From: Acidobacteriaceae bacterium
GTDB lineage: Bacteria; Acidobacteriota; Terriglobia; Terriglobales; Acidobacteriaceae
Reading direction: 5' to 3'
Assembly: GCA_003139975.1 (NCBI GenBank)
Contig: PLHN01000353.1
Coordinates: 1 to 10,444 of the forward strand
DNA length: 10,444 nt
The notes below the pieces were generated by a model. The model made no database searches. It had not been told where the DNA came from and saw only the letters and a program-made list of their open reading frames with translations. The position numbers were made by a program, and so were the translations under genes. Within the stretch, counting starts at the first letter, position 1. Each line of letters opens with the position of its first letter. Positions 6,823 to 10,444 of the stretch are shown one piece after another.

Positions 6823-7303
6823 TCAGCAACTATGACCACCTACCACGGTACGGGGCTGTGTCAACTGTCTGAACTGTCTCTTGATTCGCAACGCTAAGTA
6901 TGTGAATACCGCGGACACACAGCCGAGAAGTATCAACTTCGCCAGCCAGTGTGCTGGTCTGGAATCTTCACGATGGATTAGCACCCAAAATGCATAGGCA
7001 GGACCGATACTCATGGGTAAAGTTAAGAGTACTCGGAACAGACCCTCCACCCAGCTGAACCGGCGTGCAAGAACTTTGTCTTGCACCAACTCAGCGGCCA
7101 GGCCGAGGCACACGGGAACAAACAAACTGGAAACACACGCGAACAGAAGAACTAGCAATAATCCAAGCGCCGGGCGAATCTTCGGCGGGCCGGAATGGTC
7201 CACTCCAGACACGGACAAGACACAAAGACCCTGCCAAAGACAGCAAGAACGCGAGTATCGCTGTTGCAACGAAGAGAGCAACCGTTTTGACCCAGAAGAA
7301 CAC
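6823..7303 (-). pseudogene. Four-helix membrane protein gene split by a +1 frameshift
   Basis: Two overlapping minus frames each hold part of a plausible membrane protein. The upstream frame, from GTG 7303, gives MFFWVKTVALFVATAILAF onward, a clear first helix, then becomes Ser/Arg/Cys-rich nonsense and stops near 7091. The downstream frame, ending at TGA 6823, becomes convincing at KIRPALGLLLVLLF and adds three helices (about ALGLLLVLLFACVSSLF, FRVLLTLPMSIGPAYAFW, LAKLILLGCVSAVFTYLAL) with a basic tail. Dropping one base in the CCC run at 7187-7189 joins them as SGPFRPPKIRPALG and yields about 159 residues with four spans. No Shine-Dalgarno site precedes the GTG. No family is recognised. It may be a real pseudogene, a sequencing error, or programmed frameshifting; a standalone start at ATG 7281 is possible but gives a poor N-terminus. 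Confidence 0.6.
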
Positions 7304-7456
7304 GACGCCAGTATAGCAATGCAGATTTGGGACGCATTACACGTTGATGACGCTATCAGGCATCCTCACAACTTTGCGCCGCTCGCCCTTCACCCGTTGC
7401 CTCAAGAACCCTGTTACGACCCGACAGCAGCGCCCCATCCGGCAGCCTGGTGTGCA

Positions 7457-7472
7457 AGGCAAAGTCTTGCCT
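7457..7472 (-). terminator. Weak hairpin after mnmA
   Basis: AGGCAA and TTGCCT form a perfect 6-bp stem with a 4-nt loop beginning 2 nt after the mnmA stop codon. No U tract follows (TGCACACC), so it is at best a weak or Rho-assisted end signal. Confidence 0.3.
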
Positions 7473-7473
7473 A

Positions 7474-8589
7474 TCACACCTCAATCCACCCGCCGCCGAC
7501 AACCACGTCGCCATCGTAGAACACGGCTGCCTGCCCCGGCGTAATCGCCCGCTGCGGCTCATCAAATGTCACCGTGATCTGATCCGGCCCCGCCGACTCA
7601 ATGATTGCCGGCGCCGGCTGGTGCTTATGCCGAATCTTCACCGCGACCCGCATCGGCTCGCCGATGGCCGCAGTTGAAATCAGGTTCACGCGCCGCGTCC
7701 GCAGCGTGCGCGAATACAAATCTTCGTCCCGCCCGACCACCACCTGCCGAGAATCGTTCTTGATCTGGATCACATAGAGCGGCGTACCGGTTGCCACTCC
7801 CAATCCCTTGCGCTGCCCCACCGTGAAGTTATGCACGCCCGCGTGCTCGCCAATCACTTCGCCATCGCTAGTCACCATCTCACCGCCTACATCAATCCGC
7901 CTCGCGTCTCCTTGTTCCGCCAGATATGCGTCGAGAAACCGCTTGTAGTCGCCGCCCGGAACAAAGCAAATCTCCTGCGAGTCCGGCTTCTCGGCAATCA
8001 CAAGATTGTATTTACGCGCCAACTCCCGCACCTCGGGCTTGTTCATTCCTCCCAACGGAAACAACGTCCGGCTCAACTGCTCCTGCGTAAGCCCAAACAG
8101 GAAATACGTCTGATCCTTCGACCGATCAATAGGCCGCTTCAACAGCCAGCGCCCGCTGCGCTCATCGAAGGCAACCTGCGCATAATGACCCGTCGCGATC
8201 TTCCCCGCCCCAATCTGCCTGGCCACAATCAGAAGCTGGTCAAACTTCAAGTGATTGTTGCAAAGGCTGCAAGGGATGGGCGTCCGCCCCGCCAGATACT
8301 CCTCGACGAACGGCCGCACCACATCGCGCTCAAACCGCTCTTCGTGATTCACCACGTAGTAAGGAATCCCGATTGTCTCCGCCACCCGCCGCGCGTCGTA
8401 AATGTCGTCAATCGAGCAGCACCGTCCCGTGACTTGCTCCGGCATCCCCTCGTGTCCCGCCAGCCGCCGCTGATTCCAAAGCTGCATCGTCAGACCAATG
8501 ATGTTGTGCCCATCCGCGCGCAGCATCGCCGCCACGGTCGAGGAATCCACTCCTCCCGACATTGCCACGGCAATAGTTTCTGAAACCAA
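7474..8589 (-). CDS. mnmA: tRNA-specific 2-thiouridylase MnmA
   Basis: A 371-residue cytoplasmic enzyme (the E. coli form is 368) that adds sulfur to U34 of tRNA-Lys, -Glu and -Gln after ATP activation of the base. The PP-loop SGGVDSS is at 11-17 (numbered from the TTG start). The catalytic Cys in PCSLCN is Cys107 with Cys110 nearby, and the second catalytic Cys in SQEICF is Cys208, matching E. coli Cys102 and Cys199. TGHYAQV, KDQTYFLFGL and VGQRKGLG are further family signatures; the C-terminal beta-barrel ends GGGWIEV. The start is taken as TTG 8589, with AGGAG (8598-8602) 8 nt upstream, giving MVSETIAVAMSGG. In-frame ATGs at 8631 and 8658 lie in a REP-like repeat and are probably not used. 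The upstream cysteine desulfurase likely supplies the sulfur. Confidence 0.96.
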   Translation of the reverse strand: MVSETIAVAMSGGVDSSTVAAMLRADGHNIIGLTMQLWNQRRLAGHEGMPEQVTGRCCSIDDIYDARRVAETIGIPYYVVNHEERFERDVVRPFVEEYLAGRTPIPCSLCNNHLKFDQLLIVARQIGAGKIATGHYAQVAFDERSGRWLLKRPIDRSKDQTYFLFGLTQEQLSRTLFPLGGMNKPEVRELARKYNLVIAEKPDSQEICFVPGGDYKRFLDAYLAEQGDARRIDVGGEMVTSDGEVIGEHAGVHNFTVGQRKGLGVATGTPLYVIQIKNDSRQVVVGRDEDLYSRTLRTRRVNLISTAAIGEPMRVAVKIRHKHQPAPAIIESAGPDQITVTFDEPQRAITPGQAAVFYDGDVVVGGGWIEV

Positions 8590-8626
8590 GCTTCTCGCTC
8601 CTGAGCTTTTGGACCTTGTATGATCT

Positions 8627-8681
8627 GTCATCCTGAGCGCAGCCGTGGCGAATGCCACGGCGGAGCCGAAGGACCCCTGCG
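8627..8681. repeat. REP-like palindromic repeat between nifS-type gene and mnmA
   Basis: The core is a perfect 7-bp hairpin CCGTGGC-GAAT-GCCACGG (8643-8660), flanked by TGTCATCCTGAGCGCAG on the left and CGGAGCCGAAGGACCCCTG on the right. From memory, this TGTCATCCTGAGCG...GAAGGACC layout is a dispersed intergenic repeat in Acidobacteriota and some other phyla; copy number in this genome cannot be seen. It occupies much of the 147-nt gap, where it could stabilise or attenuate the downstream mRNA. Confidence 0.7.
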
Positions 8682-8736
8682 CACTTTACGCGCTTTGTAA
8701 TCGCCGAAAGGCACTCTTCCAATGCGGCCGCTCTCC

Positions 8737-9969
8737 CTACCTTGCAGCCCGCAGATCGGTGCTCGCTGCTCCCTTCCACACCGGGGACAACTCCCGCAAC
8801 CGCGCCACGGTCTCCGGCACAACCGACAAAGCAAACTCCACATCCTCCGCCGTATTCTGCTTCCCCAAACTGAATCGAATGCTCGCTCGCGCCCGCTCCG
8901 GCGGCAGTCCCATAGCAACTAAAACGTGCGAGGGCTCAATCGCCCCCGACGAGCAAGCCGCCCCAGTAGAAACCGCCAGCCCCTTCAAATCCAGCGCAAT
9001 CACGAGTGCCTCCCCATCGATCCCGTCAAAATAAATGTTCGTAGTATTCGGAACCCTGAGTCGTCTTCCCTGGTCAAGAGGGTGTCCCGCACATCGCGCA
9101 CTTTGCGATGTATGGGGGTTTTCGCATGCGCCATTCACTCCGCTCGCCTCAATCCTCAACAGCTCGCGCTCCAGCCGATCCCGCAGTTCTGCCATCTTTC
9201 GATCATCCCCGCGCTCCAGCCCCGCCAATTCCGCCGCCTTCCCCAAGCCCACAATCCCCGCAACATTCTCCGTCCCCGCACGCCGCGAGCGCTCGTGCCG
9301 CCCCCCATACTGGACTGGCTCCAACTCAGTTCCCTTCCGTACATAAAGCGCGCCCACGCCCTGCGGCCCGTGCAGCTTATGCCCAGAAATCGTCAGCAGA
9401 TCGCACCCAATCTCTTCCACGCGCACCGGAATCTTCCCCGCCGCCTGCACCGCGTCGGTATGAAAATAAACTCCAGCCTCGGCCGCGATCTTCCCGATCT
9501 CCGCCACCGGCTGAACCACGCCGGTCTCATTATTGGCGAACATGATGGAAATCAACTTCGTATTCGGCCGCAGTGCGCGCTTCACATCCGCCGGATCGAC
9601 GGCCCCGCGTCCGTCCACGGGGATGTAGGTCACTGCACAGCCCTTTTCTTCCATATGCCGGCAAGCATTCAGCACCGCATGGTGCTCAATCGTCGACGTA
9701 ATAATCTGGTCCCCGGCCTGCGCAACTCCGAAAATGGCAAGGTTGTCCGCCTCTGTCCCGCCGCCCGTGAACACGATCTCCGAAGCGCGGCAGCCGAGCA
9801 ACGCGGCCACCGACTCGCGCGCCCGCTCTACCGCCGCCCGCGTCTCCTGCCCATGATGATGAATGGAGGATGCGTTGCCGAAGTGCTCCGCGAAGTAAGG
9901 CCGCATGGCCTCCAAAACCTCCGGCAGCGCCGGAGTCGTTGCGTTATTGTCAAAGTAAACCCGGCCCAT
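8737..9969 (-). CDS. NifS/IscS-type cysteine desulfurase with in-frame insertion
   Basis: A 410-residue PLP enzyme of the class V aminotransferase fold that removes sulfur from L-cysteine as a protein persulfide. It opens with YFDNNATTP, has TIEHHAV (93-99) and ANNETG (145-150), the PLP lysine Lys198 in SGHKLHGPQG, and catalytic Cys339 in STGAACSSG. E. coli IscS has 122 residues between its Lys206 and Cys328; here the distance is 141. The excess falls between VNGA (278-281) and VPNTTNIYF (306 on), where a Cys- and His-containing segment (CENPHTSQSARCAGHPLDQG) is encoded by a palindromic DNA element. It is upstream of mnmA on the same strand, as in the Bacillus YrvO-MnmA pair, so a role in tRNA thiolation is likely; Fe-S assembly is also possible. 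ATG 9969 has only a weak ribosome site. Confidence 0.94.
   Translation of the reverse strand: MGRVYFDNNATTPALPEVLEAMRPYFAEHFGNASSIHHHGQETRAAVERARESVAALLGCRASEIVFTGGGTEADNLAIFGVAQAGDQIITSTIEHHAVLNACRHMEEKGCAVTYIPVDGRGAVDPADVKRALRPNTKLISIMFANNETGVVQPVAEIGKIAAEAGVYFHTDAVQAAGKIPVRVEEIGCDLLTISGHKLHGPQGVGALYVRKGTELEPVQYGGRHERSRRAGTENVAGIVGLGKAAELAGLERGDDRKMAELRDRLERELLRIEASGVNGACENPHTSQSARCAGHPLDQGRRLRVPNTTNIYFDGIDGEALVIALDLKGLAVSTGAACSSGAIEPSHVLVAMGLPPERARASIRFSLGKQNTAEDVEFALSVVPETVARLRELSPVWKGAASTDLRAAR
9083..9117. repeat. Intragenic palindromic element inside the cysteine desulfurase gene
   Basis: ACATCGC (9091-9097) and GCGATGT (9105-9111) pair perfectly around a 7-nt loop. After a C-A mismatch and G-T wobble the stem continues with CCC (9086-9088) against GGG (9114-9116) and a T-G pair. 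The element falls exactly where the protein is longer than its relatives, and the whole extra segment corresponds to about 9058-9126. Nothing in the window duplicates it. Confidence 0.65.
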
Positions 9970-10078
9970 GAGATTGTCTTCTATTCTACTGATGGCGCGC
10001 CGTTAAAGGGGATTCAAGTACCGGTAGACAGGAGGGATGTTTACTCGGGTCGGGATGTGAGATTACCGCAAGCAAGAA

Positions 10079-10104
10079 CTCCCGCCCCGGCGCAGAGCGG
10101 GGAG
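10079..10104 (-). terminator. Possible terminator after the partial gene
   Basis: On the minus strand, CCCCG (10098-10102) can pair with CGGGG (10085-10089) across an 8-nt loop, or CTCCC with GGGAG one register out. It lies 14 nt past the stop of the gene ending at 10118 and is followed by TTCTTGCTTG, mildly T-rich. Support is weak. Confidence 0.3.
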
Positions 10105-10117
10105 GCCAGCGCGTTCC

Positions 10118-10444
10118 TCAGTGCCCCTGCGCCAACTGCGGCGTTTTCTCGCCCAGCGTGAAATGCACTTCTGCCGTGCCACCCCCCGGCACCGTGACCG
10201 ATTTACTCCACGTCACCGAATCCGAGAATAGCGGACGTTTCACGCGCACCTGCGTCATGACATCGTAGAGCGGCGCCATTCCAACCATCCGCCACCCCTC
10301 ATGCCAGGCAACGATTTCATACTGGCCGGGCGGCACATTGGTCAGCTCAAAATGACCCTCGGCGTCCGTCACCGCGTAGTACGGATTGGCCGCCACCACC
10401 GCTTCCCCGTTCATCCAGACATGGCCTGCATTGCAGCGCAAGTC
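10118..10444 (-). CDS. Carboxypeptidase regulatory-like domain protein, 5' end missing
   Basis: The frame is open to the right edge, giving the last 108 residues of a longer protein. The visible part begins DLRCNAGHVWMNG and continues through YYAVTDAEGHFELTNVPPGQYEIVAWHEGW, the usual pattern of a CarboxypepD_reg-like beta-sandwich domain (TD.EG.F.L..VPPG.Y...W). The Cys-x3-His-x2-Met run at its start resembles the copper-ligand loop of cupredoxins and the CxxHxWM motif of related periplasmic proteins; metal binding is inference. The remainder has a short beta-rich tail (WSKSVTVPGGGTAEVHFTLG) ending AQGH. An internal TTG at 10441 could be misread as a start, but coding continues upstream of it. 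Family call is good; biological role is unknown. Confidence 0.8.
   Translation of the reverse strand, partial: DLRCNAGHVWMNGEAVVAANPYYAVTDAEGHFELTNVPPGQYEIVAWHEGWRMVGMAPLYDVMTQVRVKRPLFSDSVTWSKSVTVPGGGTAEVHFTLGEKTPQLAQGH

Noticed and set aside
7831..8583. 250-residue plus-strand ORF
   Set aside because: It is the complement of the mnmA core and has no supporting motif or ribosome site.
9979..9990. TAGAAT-like -10 element before the cysteine desulfurase
   Set aside because: No acceptable -35 element occurs 16-18 nt upstream.
8926..10161. 411-residue plus-strand ORF
   Set aside because: It lies opposite the cysteine desulfurase and runs into the next gene; rich in Arg, Pro and His with no recognisable motif.

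Overview
This window most resembles an Acidobacteriota chromosome (Terriglobia/Koribacter-like). That is an inference from gene content: an M13 peptidase, a patatin with an outer-membrane barrel, a DUF1801 protein, a carboxypeptidase-regulatory-like protein, a cysteine desulfurase paired with MnmA, and REP-like dispersed repeats. No rRNA or other phylogenetic marker is present. Nearly all genes lie on the minus strand. Long plus-strand ORFs opposite them are GC-driven shadows and are not annotated.

Layout, left to right. (1) 1-4215, minus strand: a secreted M13-family metallopeptidase cut by the left edge, a small DUF1801 protein, and a 744-residue patatin phospholipase with POTRA-like and beta-barrel regions (type Vd autotransporter-like). 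(2) 4216-4881: a 269-nt divergent spacer, a 49-residue single-span membrane protein with a TTG start on the plus strand, a minus-strand tRNA-Gly(CCC), and an intergenic tract of CACAGAG-type repeats. (3) 4882-5724: a secreted protein of unknown function. (4) 5725-6353: a gene-poor stretch with a possible 40-residue membrane peptide, a long hairpin and an operator-like palindrome. (5) 6354-6800: a VOC/glyoxalase-fold protein, the only standard-length plus-strand gene. (6) 6823-7303: a four-helix membrane protein gene that reads well only if a +1 frameshift is corrected. (7) 7474-9969: mnmA and its upstream cysteine desulfurase, a likely sulfur relay for tRNA 2-thiolation. (8) 10118-10444: the C-terminal part of a carboxypeptidase-regulatory-like protein with a Cys-His-Met motif.

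The most unusual feature is in the cysteine desulfurase. It carries an in-frame insertion of roughly 18-23 residues just before the active-site loop, and the inserted DNA forms a palindromic hairpin. This suggests a mobile palindromic repeat that was domesticated inside an essential-type coding sequence. A second REP-like hairpin sits between this gene and mnmA and creates misleading upstream start codons for mnmA. I found no defence system, CRISPR array, integrase or insertion sequence.
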